A stretch of DNA of 6,007 nucleotides from an uncultured Eubacteriales bacterium (GCA_900553905.1 USFL01000102.1:1-6007), one strand, 5' to 3'; shown: positions 1 through 5,762, counted from the first letter of the stretch. Program-made: numbers and translations. Notes: generated by a model from the sequence alone, not told the origin.

Positions 1-48
1 GCCGGGGTAGCGTTTGGTCAGCCCCGTAAGTTCCAGGGCGTTGTTCAT
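1..48 (-). CDS. ABC transporter ATP-binding protein, N-terminus (partial)
   Basis: Only the first 16 codons are present; the gene runs off the left edge. They read MNNALELTGLTKRYPG, the opening beta-strand of an ABC ATPase, with the Lys-Arg-Tyr that normally carries the aromatic A-loop residue stacking on the adenine of ATP. Walker A would lie just outside the window. The ATG (48-46) overlaps the TGA of the upstream GntR gene as ATGA, and a GGAGGAGG ribosome binding site sits within the end of that gene (53-60), so the two are translationally coupled. By analogy with YtrA operons, this ATPase probably powers an exporter whose membrane subunit follows; the substrate cannot be told. Confidence 0.85.
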   Translation of the reverse strand, partial: MNNALELTGLTKRYPG

Positions 49-425
49 AGGTCCTCCTCCTTGTAGAGCATGCTTAGAATGCCGGTGAGACCGTCCAAAT
101 CCAGATCGCACAGGCGCGACAGGGCCACCGCCTCGCGCAGATGCACCTCCAGACGGCGGAGGTGCTCCTCGCGGATGAGCTCGGTATCCGCGCCCGCCAC
201 AAAGCTGCCCTTGCCGGTGAGGCTTACGATGAAGCCTTCGCGCTCCAGCTCTTCATAGGCGCGCTTGGTGGTGATGACGCTGATGCGCAGGTCCTTGGCC
301 AATGTGCGCAGGGATGGCAGCGCGTCGCCTTCCTTGAGCTTGCCGGAGAGAATCTGCGCCTTGATCTGCGATACGATCTGGTCATAGATGGGCTGGCCGC
401 CCGCGTTGGTCAGGATGATGTCCAT
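45..425 (-). CDS. GntR-family (YtrA subfamily) transcriptional regulator
   Basis: A 126-residue DNA-binding repressor. Residues about 10-77 form the GntR winged helix: the PIYDQIV opening helix, the LPSLRTLAKDL recognition region, TTKRAYEELEREG, and a wing ending GKGSFVA. Only about 45 residues follow, too short for the FadR, HutC or MocR effector domains; the short helical tail (about 80-126) is typical of the YtrA subfamily, where it serves dimerisation. The ATG at 425 has GGAGG six bases upstream. The gene is first in an operon with an ABC ATPase (4-base overlap), the usual YtrA arrangement, in which the regulator represses its own transporter operon, often in response to cell-envelope stress or antibiotics. 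The inducer here is unknown. Confidence 0.93.
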   Translation of the reverse strand: MDIILTNAGGQPIYDQIVSQIKAQILSGKLKEGDALPSLRTLAKDLRISVITTKRAYEELEREGFIVSLTGKGSFVAGADTELIREEHLRRLEVHLREAVALSRLCDLDLDGLTGILSMLYKEEDL

Positions 426-442
426 GGTGTGCCTCCACTTAA

Positions 443-467
443 GTGTGCATATACATTATATACAGAA
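443..467. promoter_or_regulatory. Candidate operator of the GntR/YtrA regulator
   Basis: An imperfect inverted repeat has 11-base arms: GTGTGCATATA at 443-453 and TATATACAGAA at 457-467. The arms match at 8 of 11 positions about a 3-base centre. YtrA-type operators are AT-rich palindromes with GTGT/ACAC-like ends. The element covers the -10 box of the operon promoter, where a bound repressor would block RNA polymerase. Binding by this protein is inferred, not shown. Confidence 0.5.
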
Positions 468-482
468 TAAACAATTTGTCAA
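455..482 (-). promoter_or_regulatory. Promoter of the GntR-ABC operon
   Basis: Read on the minus strand, a perfect TTGACA (-35, 482-477) and a perfect TATAAT (-10, 460-455) are separated by 16 bases. This is the strongest sigma-A-like promoter in the window. It points at the GntR start, giving a leader of roughly 20-25 bases carrying the GGAGG site. Such a strong core promoter fits an operon held off by its own repressor. Confidence 0.87.
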
Positions 483-486
483 CAGG

Positions 487-511
487 AAAAAAGCGGCGGT
501 CAGCCGCTTTT
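487..511 (-). terminator. Rho-independent terminator of the LysR gene
   Basis: Arms 489-497 and 503-511 pair perfectly over 9 bp (AAAAGCGGC with GCCGCTTTT) around a 5-base loop. On the minus strand the hairpin is followed by a run of six T (492-487). It lies 6 bases past the LysR stop codon. Only four bases separate the T-run from the -35 box of the next gene's promoter, so the two transcription units are insulated in minimal space. Confidence 0.85.
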
Positions 512-517
512 GATGTT

Positions 518-1408
518 TCAGGGTCGGAAGCCTTGATAGATGCGCCGGATCTCTTCCAATACCTCCGGATGATTGAAGTCATCCTGATAGACCACGTTTA
601 TCTCGCGCACCATGCGCATGCCTTCCACCGGCACGGCCACCAGACGGCCGTCGGCGGCCTCCTCGCGGCAGGCGCTGTGGGCGATGATGGTTACGCCCAG
701 GTTGGCCGCCACCAGTTCCTTGATGGCGTTGATGTTATCCATCTCCAGACGCACGTCGAAGTTGCGGATGTTTTCCATGTGGCCGGTCAGGCTGCTTTCA
801 AACAGGCGGCGGGTCCCCGCGTCCTCGCGCCGGAGGATGAGGCTTTCGACCTTGAGCTCCTCCAGGGTGATGGCGGTGCGTCCGGCCAACTTGTGCTGGG
901 GCGACATCACCACGCACAGGTAATCCAGGTCCAAAAGCTCGGTGTGGCAGTGCTTGAGGGATACCGATCCATCCACGATGGCGAAGTCCAGCTCATAGCT
1001 GCCCAGGCGGCTGCACAGCTGGTCCATGGTATCGGTGACGATGCTGATGTTGGTGTGGGGATGCGCGCCGCAATAGCTGCTGAACACCCGCCCGATGAGC
1101 GCCTCTCCGCAGCTGGGGGTGATGCCGACCGTGAAGTGGCGCAGCTGCTGTTTGACGTCCGCCAGGGCGCGGCGGGCGCTGTCACTGATGGCCTCCAGCC
1201 GACGGGCGAATTTGATCAGCACCTCGCCCTCCGGAGTCAACGTCAATTTTTTTTGATTTCGATAAAAAACTTTGATACCAAGTTCGTCTTCCAGCTGCCG
1301 AACATGATAGCTCACCGCCGGCTGGGACAGGGCCAGCAGCTCGGCAGCCTTGGTGTAAGATCCTTCTTTTACAACGCATAGGAGCGTTTTCAACTTTGGA
1401 TCGATCAT
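518..1408 (-). CDS. LysR-type transcriptional regulator
   Basis: A 296-residue protein of normal LTTR length. Residues about 4-64 are the LysR winged helix-turn-helix (SYTKAAELLALSQPAVSYHV, then LEDELGIKVFYR and LTLTPEGE). A linker helix follows, then a periplasmic-binding-protein-like effector domain from about residue 92 to 296. The stretch RREDAGTRRLFE (193-204) and the AIKELVAANLGVTI block (228-241) resemble CysL/CbbR-type regulators. The ATG at 1408 has a GGGGAGGGGA ribosome binding site just upstream. The gene is divergent from a cation:proton antiporter across 157 bases, the classic arrangement for an LTTR controlling its neighbour and itself. The ligand cannot be read from sequence. 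Confidence 0.95.
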   Translation of the reverse strand: MIDPKLKTLLCVVKEGSYTKAAELLALSQPAVSYHVRQLEDELGIKVFYRNQKKLTLTPEGEVLIKFARRLEAISDSARRALADVKQQLRHFTVGITPSCGEALIGRVFSSYCGAHPHTNISIVTDTMDQLCSRLGSYELDFAIVDGSVSLKHCHTELLDLDYLCVVMSPQHKLAGRTAITLEELKVESLILRREDAGTRRLFESSLTGHMENIRNFDVRLEMDNINAIKELVAANLGVTIIAHSACREEAADGRLVAVPVEGMRMVREINVVYQDDFNHPEVLEEIRRIYQGFRP

Positions 1409-1443
1409 GCGTTTCCCCTCCCCGGTATGCTGCGAGACATCGG

Positions 1444-1472
1444 AGTAGAATCAAAAAAATGAATCATGTCAT
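1444..1472 (-). promoter_or_regulatory. Probable promoter of the LysR gene
   Basis: On the minus strand, ATGACA (-35, 1472-1467, 5 of 6 to consensus) is followed after 17 bases by TCTACT (-10, 1449-1444, 4 of 6). The -35 box lies inside the 9-bp inverted repeat at 1456-1479, so a protein bound there would block it. This matches the usual negative autoregulation of LTTR genes. Confidence 0.5.
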
Positions 1473-1479
1473 TCATTTT
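1456..1479. promoter_or_regulatory. Candidate LysR-family operator (perfect 9-bp inverted repeat)
   Basis: AAAATGAAT (1456-1464) and ATTCATTTT (1471-1479) are perfect inverted copies around CATGTC. The centre is about 53 bases upstream of the antiporter transcript start predicted from the TACAAT box, near where LTTR recognition sites usually sit, and it also overlaps the LysR gene's own -35 box. A smaller AT-rich dyad (ATCATTTGAT, 1481-1490) lies next to it, towards the antiporter -35, and could be the activation subsite. Assignment to this regulator is inference from position and symmetry. Confidence 0.58.
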
Positions 1480-1485
1480 CATCAT

Positions 1486-1514
1486 TTGATTTTATCACGT
1501 TTCACTGTTACAAT
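1486..1514 (+). promoter_or_regulatory. Promoter of the antiporter gene
   Basis: TTGATT (1486-1491) and TACAAT (1509-1514) are spaced by exactly 17 bases. Transcription would begin near 1521, leaving a leader of about 45 bases before the ATG at 1566. The -35 box matches TTGACA at 4 of 6 positions and the -10 box matches TATAAT at 5 of 6, which fits a promoter that an upstream LTTR could activate. Confidence 0.65.
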
Positions 1515-1518
1515 CAAG

Positions 1519-1537
1519 CATCATCCGGCGGATGATG
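1519..1537. repeat. 8-bp inverted repeat at the antiporter transcript start
   Basis: CATCATCC (1519-1526) and GGATGATG (1530-1537) are perfect inverted copies separated by GGC. The element straddles the predicted transcription start (about 1521), so it could be an operator for a second regulator or, if transcription starts slightly earlier, a 5' hairpin protecting the mRNA. There is no T-run after it, so it is not a terminator. Confidence 0.5.
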
Positions 1538-1565
1538 GACAATATGGTGGGAAGGGTGACAGACC

Positions 1566-3065
1566 ATGAGGGATGTATTTTTGACGATCAGCCCCGCGGC
1601 CAGAGTGCTGGTGGCGGTGACGATTCTGTGGCTGGCAGGATTTTTGATGTCGCGCGTGACCAAGGTGCTCAAGCTGCCCAACGTTACGGGATACATCCTG
1701 GCGGGCGTGGCCATCGGTCCCTATGCGCTGGACCTGATTCCCGCCGACATCACGAGCGGCATGGAGTTTGTAACCGACATCGCACTGGCCTTTATTGCCT
1801 TTGGCGTGGGGCGCTACCTGCGCCTGGACCGGCTCAAGCAGCAAGGCTCAAAGGTGATCGTGCTCACGCTCATGGAGGCGCTGGTCACCGCAGCGGTGGT
1901 CACGACCTTCATGTTGGTGGTCTTTCATCTCTCCCTTCCCTTTTCGCTGCTGCTGGGTGCGATCGGCTCCGCCACCGCGCCTGCTTCCAGCCTGATGACC
2001 ATCCGCCAGTACCGCGCCAAGGGCCCGTTCGTCAATACTTTGGTCCAGGTGGTGGCCATGGATGACGCGGTGGCCCTGCTGGCCTTCAGCGTGTGCGCCG
2101 CCATCGCTTCCGGCACGGAAACGCCGGTGGTGGACTGGCAGAGCGTGCTCACCCCGCTGGCGGTGAACGCAGGTGTACTGCTGGCGGCCTACCTGCTGGG
2201 CAGGCTTTTGTGCGTGCTGCTTGACGGCCGTTCCTCGGACCACCGGCTGGTGCTGACGTGCGCGTTCGTATTCTTCATCGCGGCGGGTTGCGCCGCGCTG
2301 GACGTATCGCCCCTGCTGGGATGCATGCTGCTGGGCGCCACGTACGTCAACGTGCGCGGCGACAAGACGCTCTTTAAGCAGGTCAGCCGGGTCACGCCTC
2401 CCATCAATGTCATGTTTTTTGTCTTGAGCGGCATGCACCTGGACCTAAGTGCCCTCACCACTGTGGGCATCATCGGCGCGGCGTACTTCGCGGTGCGCAT
2501 CGCGGGCAAGTTTCTGGGCTCCTGGCTGGGCGCGCGCATGACGGGTATGCCGGTCGGGGTGCGGCGTTATCTGGGCCTGGCGCTGATTCCGCAGGCAGGT
2601 GTGAGCATCGGCCTGGCCGTGCTGGCGCAGCGCATCTTGCCGGAGGAATCCGGCGCGCTGCTGAGCACGATCATCCTCTCGTCCTCCGTGCTCTATGAGA
2701 TGATCGGGCCAGTGTGCGCACGCAAGGCGCTGTTCCTCTCCGGCGCGGTGCCCGGTGTGCAGGGCGCCTCCCTGGCGGAGGGTGAGAAAGCGGTCAAGGC
2801 CGATAAGATGGCGGAAAAGCCCGTCAAGGCCGATAAGAACCAGAAAGCCGACAAGGCGGCGAAGTCCGACAAGGCCGCGAAGTCCATGAAGGCACAGCGC
2901 GACGGCAAGGAAAGCGAGAAGCCCGCCGCCAAGAAAAACAAAAAAGCCGTCCCGGACGGACGGCCCATGCCGCTGCTCGAACTCCAGCCGAAAATCCGCT
3001 GGGCAGGCGGGAGCCAGCGGATGTGGGCCATCCGGCGGGAGCAGGGCAGCTTCCATCGGAGCTAA
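1566..3065 (+). CDS. CPA2-type cation:proton antiporter with lysine-rich C-terminal tail
   Basis: A 499-residue integral membrane protein expected to exchange Na+ or K+ for H+. Residues about 10-392 form the Na+/H+ exchanger domain, with roughly a dozen hydrophobic segments. Family features are the KLPNVTGYILAGVAIGP entry (36-52), GSATAPASS (134-142), the paired ion-binding acids Asp166-Asp167 in AMDDAVALL, RIAGKFLG (311-318) and IPQAGVSIGL (341-350). KefB/KefC-type TrkA-N/TrkA-C nucleotide-binding domains are absent. Instead, residues about 405-465 form a Lys/Ala/Asp-rich, low-complexity tail, followed by about 34 residues of different, Arg/Trp-containing sequence. The ATG at 1566 has a modest AGGG site nine bases upstream. 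It is monocistronic, bounded by a divergent LysR gene, its likely regulator, and a strong terminator. The ion is not determinable. Confidence 0.93.
   Translation: MRDVFLTISPAARVLVAVTILWLAGFLMSRVTKVLKLPNVTGYILAGVAIGPYALDLIPADITSGMEFVTDIALAFIAFGVGRYLRLDRLKQQGSKVIVLTLMEALVTAAVVTTFMLVVFHLSLPFSLLLGAIGSATAPASSLMTIRQYRAKGPFVNTLVQVVAMDDAVALLAFSVCAAIASGTETPVVDWQSVLTPLAVNAGVLLAAYLLGRLLCVLLDGRSSDHRLVLTCAFVFFIAAGCAALDVSPLLGCMLLGATYVNVRGDKTLFKQVSRVTPPINVMFFVLSGMHLDLSALTTVGIIGAAYFAVRIAGKFLGSWLGARMTGMPVGVRRYLGLALIPQAGVSIGLAVLAQRILPEESGALLSTIILSSSVLYEMIGPVCARKALFLSGAVPGVQGASLAEGEKAVKADKMAEKPVKADKNQKADKAAKSDKAAKSMKAQRDGKESEKPAAKKNKKAVPDGRPMPLLELQPKIRWAGGSQRMWAIRREQGSFHRS
2793..2885 (+). repeat. Direct repeats coding for the KADK/DKAAKS tail of the antiporter
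   Basis: A 15-base unit, GTCAAGGCCGATAAG, occurs identically at 2793-2807 and 2823-2837. An 18-base unit occurs in tandem at 2850-2867 and 2868-2885 with 17 of 18 matches, coding twice for DKAAKS. The repeats stay in frame and lengthen the charged tail, suggesting growth by slippage or local duplication. Confidence 0.85.
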
Positions 3066-3070
3066 AGAGC

Positions 3071-3109
3071 GCGGCGCGGTTTCCTCATGGAAACCGCGCC
3101 GCCGCTTTT
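3071..3109 (+). terminator. Terminator after the antiporter gene
   Basis: A perfect 14-bp stem (3071-3084 with 3089-3102), mostly G/C, closes a four-base TCAT loop and is followed by CGCTTTT on the plus strand. It starts six bases after the antiporter stop codon. Its T-run overlaps the last codon of the convergent YccF gene. On the minus strand the hairpin is followed by GCTCTTTAG, a weaker T-tract, so it may stop transcription from both sides. Confidence 0.88.
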
Positions 3110-3476
3110 ACCGGTAGACGATGCGCGCGCCAAACGGCGACAGCGACAGCTTCGCCAGCTTGAAGCACTGCATCCCGAAGGGAATGCCTACCACCGTCAG
3201 GCACAGAAGCAATCCGTTCAGGGTGGCGGCAAGGGCCAGCCACAGGCCGCTCACCAGCAGCCAGATCACGTTCATCAGAAAGGAAGGAACGCCGCCGCCG
3301 GCCTCCACGTCCCGTCCGAAGGGGCACAGCCACAGCGCGGCCAGTTTGAAGCACTGGCGGCCCACCGGGATGCCCACGATGGTCACGCTCCACAACAGCC
3401 CCGCCAGCAGCCAGCCGATTCCCTGCCACAGGCCCGCAAACAGAAACCAGACCACATTGCCCAAAAAGTTCATCAT
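3108..3476 (-). CDS. YccF domain-containing membrane protein
   Basis: A small hydrophobic protein of 122 residues made of two YccF domains. Residues 7-57 and 69-119 align without gaps at 28 of 51 identical positions. Each repeat begins N-V-x-W with a GLW motif, then a hydrophobic span, then T-x-VGIP-x-G-x-QCFKLA and a PFG end. Inner-membrane location follows from the hydrophobic spans; the molecular function of YccF proteins is not established. The start is ATGATG: the first ATG (3476) has GGGGTGAG directly upstream, and the second (3473) is almost as well placed. The gene converges with the antiporter gene and is separated from the isocitrate dehydrogenase gene upstream by terminators, so it is probably transcribed alone. 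Confidence 0.92.
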   Translation of the reverse strand: MMNFLGNVVWFLFAGLWQGIGWLLAGLLWSVTIVGIPVGRQCFKLAALWLCPFGRDVEAGGGVPSFLMNVIWLLVSGLWLALAATLNGLLLCLTVVGIPFGMQCFKLAKLSLSPFGARIVYR

Positions 3477-3491
3477 TTCTCACCCCGCATC

Positions 3492-3500
3492 AGTATAGCA
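3492..3500 (-). promoter_or_regulatory. Possible extended -10 promoter of the YccF gene
   Basis: The minus strand reads TGCTATACT (3500-3492): a TATACT -10 box (5 of 6) with the TGn extension that can replace a good -35 box. No clear -35 is visible; the upstream DNA is a T-run and C-rich. Transcription would start close to the ribosome binding site, giving a very short leader, so this is tentative. Confidence 0.42.
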
Positions 3501-3512
3501 CCGGGAAGGGGC

Positions 3513-3547
3513 AAAAAAAAGCGGTCTTTCCTTTTCTAATGAAAGCC
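3513..3547 (-). terminator. Possible second, weaker terminator downstream of icd
   Basis: On the minus strand, GGCTTTC (3547-3541) can pair with GAAAGACC (3530-3523) with one bulged A around a 10-base loop, and eight T follow closely (3520-3513). The stem is weak. It sits about 25 bases past the main icd terminator and upstream of the YccF gene, so it may act as a backup. Confidence 0.35.
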
Positions 3548-3572
3548 TCATGCTGCTCCAATTCTGGACAGG

Positions 3573-3609
3573 AAAAGAGCGCGGGGGAAATTCCGCCTTC
3601 CCCGCGCTC
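3573..3609 (-). terminator. Terminator of the isocitrate dehydrogenase gene
   Basis: GAGCGCGGGG (3577-3586) pairs perfectly with CCCCGCGCTC (3600-3609), extendable by a G-U and an A-T pair into the loop. On the minus strand the stem is followed by TTTTCC. It starts six bases beyond the stop codon of icd, as expected for an intrinsic terminator. Confidence 0.83.
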
Positions 3610-3615
3610 GCTGAA

Positions 3616-4821
3616 TTACAGGCTTTCCATCGTCTGGGCGATGGCGTCCAAAAACGCGTCGCTGTTCAGGCCCGTGGCCTCGCCCTCATAAAGGGCCACC
3701 AGATCCTTGGTCATGCGGCCGCTCTCGATGGTGGCCAGGGTGGCTTTTTCCAAGCGGTCCGCAAAGGCCTGCAGGTCCGCAAGGCCGTCCAGCTCGCCGC
3801 GCTTGCGCAGCGCGCCCGTCCAGGCGAAGATGGTGGCTACAGGGTTGGTGCTGGTTTCCTCGCCCTTGAGGTAGCGGTAGTAGTGGCGGGTAACGGTGCC
3901 GTGGGCGGCCTCGTACTCGAACTGTCCGCCGGGGGAGACGAGCACGCTGGTCATCATGGCCAGGCTGCCGAAGGCCGTGGCGATCATGTCGCTCATCACG
4001 TCGCCGTCATAGTTTTTCAGCGCCCAGATAAAGCCGCCGCGGCTGCGGATGACGCGGGCCACCGCGTCGTCGATCAGCGTGTAGAAATACTCGATGCCCG
4101 CGGCCTCGAAGGCGGCCTTGAACTCGGTTTCGTACAGCTCTGCAAAGATGTCCTTGAAGCGGTGGTCGTAGATCTTGGAAATGGTGTCCTTGGTGGAGAA
4201 CCAGAGATCCTGCTTGACCGACAGGGCGTAGTTAAAGCAGCTGCGGGCGAAGGAAGCGATGCTGCGGTCCGTGTTGTGCTGGCCCTGGATGATGCCGGGT
4301 CCCTCAAACTGCATGATGGTCTGCCGGATCTCCGCGCCGTCCGCGCCGGTGAAGCACAGCTCGGCCTTTCCGGGGCCGGTCACGCGGTACTCGGTATTTT
4401 TGTATACGTCGCCGTAGGCGTGACGGGCGATGGTGATGGGCTTTTCCCAGTTGCGCACGCAGGGAGAGATGCCCTTGACCACCACCGGCGCGCGGAACAC
4501 CGTGCCGTCCAAAATGGCGCGGATGGTGCCGTTGGGGCTCTTCCACATCTGCTTGAGGCCGTATTCCTCCACGCGCTGCGCATTGGGGGTGATGGTGGCG
4601 CATTTGACGGCCACGCCGTATTTGAGGGTGGCCTCGGCGCTTTCCACGGTGACGCGGTCGTCCGTCTCGTCGCGGTGCTTGAGGCCCAGATCATAATATT
4701 CGGTTTTGAGGTCCACATAGGGCACAATCAGCTTGTCCTTGATCTTCTGCCACAGGATGCGGGTCATCTCGTCGCCGTCCATCTCCACCAGCGGCGTTTT
4801 CATCAAAATCTTGTCCAACAC
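3616..4821 (-). CDS. icd: NADP-dependent isocitrate dehydrogenase, homodimeric eukaryotic-type
   Basis: Converts isocitrate to 2-oxoglutarate and CO2 with reduction of NADP+ in the cytoplasm; in anaerobes this supplies 2-oxoglutarate for glutamate and NADPH. The 401 residues align along their whole length with mammalian IDH1/IDH2. Matching sites are the SPNGT loop (95-99), Arg101, Arg110 and Arg133 (IDH1 Arg100, Arg109, Arg132), Tyr140, Lys211, the metal ligands Asp251/252, Asp274 and Asp278 in NYDGDVMSD, and AAHGTVTRH (305-313) for NADP. Nothing catalytic is missing. The start drawn is GTG at 4821; TTG at 4818, giving [15 protein letters not shown], fits relatives equally well, and ATG at 4803 would cut the N-terminus. 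A GGGATGGGA stretch lies upstream. No citrate synthase or aconitase gene adjoins it. Confidence 0.96.
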   Translation of the reverse strand: MLDKILMKTPLVEMDGDEMTRILWQKIKDKLIVPYVDLKTEYYDLGLKHRDETDDRVTVESAEATLKYGVAVKCATITPNAQRVEEYGLKQMWKSPNGTIRAILDGTVFRAPVVVKGISPCVRNWEKPITIARHAYGDVYKNTEYRVTGPGKAELCFTGADGAEIRQTIMQFEGPGIIQGQHNTDRSIASFARSCFNYALSVKQDLWFSTKDTISKIYDHRFKDIFAELYETEFKAAFEAAGIEYFYTLIDDAVARVIRSRGGFIWALKNYDGDVMSDMIATAFGSLAMMTSVLVSPGGQFEYEAAHGTVTRHYYRYLKGEETSTNPVATIFAWTGALRKRGELDGLADLQAFADRLEKATLATIESGRMTKDLVALYEGEATGLNSDAFLDAIAQTMESL

Positions 4822-4871
4822 AATCCCATCCCTTTTGCAATGGTATTCGACCGCACGGAGGGTCCAAGGCT

Positions 4872-4900
4872 ATTGTATCGGGTTTGCGCAGGCTTGGCAA
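4872..4900 (-). promoter_or_regulatory. Promoter of icd
   Basis: On the minus strand, TTGCCA (4900-4895) and TACAAT (4877-4872), each 5 of 6 to consensus, are 17 bases apart. Transcription would start near 4865, about 44 bases before the GTG start. I see no clear operator in the short leader. Confidence 0.72.
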
Positions 4901-4928
4901 TATGCGGTACAGCAAAAGAACAGCGCGC

Positions 4929-4957
4929 TTGTGCGCCTGCGGGGTTTGTGCTATCAT
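4929..4957 (+). promoter_or_regulatory. Promoter of the tcdA-like gene
   Basis: An extended -10 element, TGCTATCAT (4949-4957), has a weak -35, TTGTGC (4929-4934), 17 bases upstream. It is back to back with the icd promoter in the 183-base divergent gap, and the two do not overlap. The resulting leader of about 40 bases contains an imperfect GC-rich hairpin (4969-4987), then the ribosome binding site. Confidence 0.55.
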
Positions 4958-5004
4958 CAGGGACAGATGGCGCGCCTGGCAGGCGCCGCGAAAGGAGAAC
5001 GCCC

Positions 5005-5724
5005 ATGACCCGAGAACAGCGCCTGAACCGTACCGCACGCTTGATGTCCCCCGCGCAGATGGAGCGTCTCTCCCGCGCGCATGTGCTGCTGCTGGGCCTT
5101 GGCGGCGTAGGCGGTCACGCGGCGGAGGCGCTGGCGCGCGGCGGCGTGGGCAAGATGACCATCGTGGATCATGACACGGTCGCCCCTTCCAACCTCAACC
5201 GCCAGCTCGTGGCGCTGGAAAGCACCATCGGCCTTCCCAAGACGCAGGTGATGTACCATCGCCTCAAAGACGCGGCCCCGGACCTGGATTTGACGGCCAT
5301 CGACGCCTTCTACCTGCCGGATACCCCCGTACCCATCCCGGAGGATGCCGCCGTGGTGGTGGACGCCATCGACACGGTTTCGGCCAAGCTGCACCTGGCG
5401 CGGGCGTGCCGGGAGCGCGGCGTTCCGCTGATCAGCTGTATGGGTATGGGCAATCGGCTGGACCCCACGCAAATTCGTGTGGGCGATATCTTTGAAACCA
5501 CGGGCTGTCCCCTGTGCCGCGCGATGCGTCAGGGCCTGCGCAAGCTGGGCGTGCCGTCGCTGCGCTGCGTATACTCGCTGGAGCCCGCCTTTCATCCGCA
5601 GGCGGAGGAAGGGGCTGAACAAAAGGGCGCGCATCCTGCGCCCGGCTCGGTCAGCTTCGTGCCCTCGGTGGCGGGCATTTACCTGGCGGCGGAGGCCATT
5701 CGCCTCATCGCCGGAGAAAGGTGA
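5005..5724 (+). CDS. tcdA: ThiF/E1-like tRNA threonylcarbamoyladenosine dehydratase
   Basis: A 239-residue cytoplasmic E1-like enzyme. TcdA (CsdL) uses ATP to cyclise t6A37 of ANN-decoding tRNAs to ct6A. The order is canonical: N-terminal RxxRL-type region with LMSPAQMERL, the nucleotide-binding GLGGVGG loop (31-37), the acidic VDHD strand end (54-57), NLNRQ (63-67), DAIDT (120-124), then MGMGNRLDPTQI (146-157) and the TcdA-type TTGCPLCRAMRQGLRKLGV block (165-183). Cys168 and Cys171 occur where E. coli-type enzymes have Asp/Ala-like residues. The PGSVSFVPSVAG end (213-224) is also TcdA-like. The ATG at 5005 is chosen because AAAGGAGA lies eight bases upstream and the protein then matches the family length. 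A related ThiF-family activity is less likely, as no sulfur-carrier genes adjoin it. Confidence 0.9.
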   Translation: MTREQRLNRTARLMSPAQMERLSRAHVLLLGLGGVGGHAAEALARGGVGKMTIVDHDTVAPSNLNRQLVALESTIGLPKTQVMYHRLKDAAPDLDLTAIDAFYLPDTPVPIPEDAAVVVDAIDTVSAKLHLARACRERGVPLISCMGMGNRLDPTQIRVGDIFETTGCPLCRAMRQGLRKLGVPSLRCVYSLEPAFHPQAEEGAEQKGAHPAPGSVSFVPSVAGIYLAAEAIRLIAGER

Positions 5725-5762
5725 GAAAGTTCGGCACAGGTGTGGCGTTTTTTCGCATTCCA

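Noticed and set aside
443..1381. A 312-codon plus-strand open frame over the LysR gene
   Set aside because: It is antisense to a full-length, well-conserved LysR regulator, has His/Ala/Gln-rich composition typical of antisense frames, and lacks a ribosome binding site.
1848..3056. Long minus-strand open frames over the antiporter gene
   Set aside because: They mirror the GC-rich antiporter coding sequence, are rich in His, Arg and Gln, and have no start context or family resemblance.
4969..4987. GC-rich hairpin in the tcdA leader as a riboswitch or attenuator
   Set aside because: The pairing is imperfect with a two-base bulge, the leader is only about 40 bases, and there is no competing structure or T-run. 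It is too little for a riboswitch call.
3550..5004. A reading frame open from 3550 through 5724 that would give a 724-residue fusion ending in the ThiF-like protein
   Set aside because: The part before 5005 is the antisense of icd, whose every conserved residue is intact on the minus strand. It resembles no family, and a good ribosome binding site and ATG occur at 5005. Long antisense frames are expected in GC-rich codon-biased DNA.
5735..5756. Possible terminator after tcdA (CACA-GG-TGTG followed by six T)
   Set aside because: The stem is only four base pairs with a two-base loop, which is sterically implausible. The T-run alone is not evidence of a terminator.
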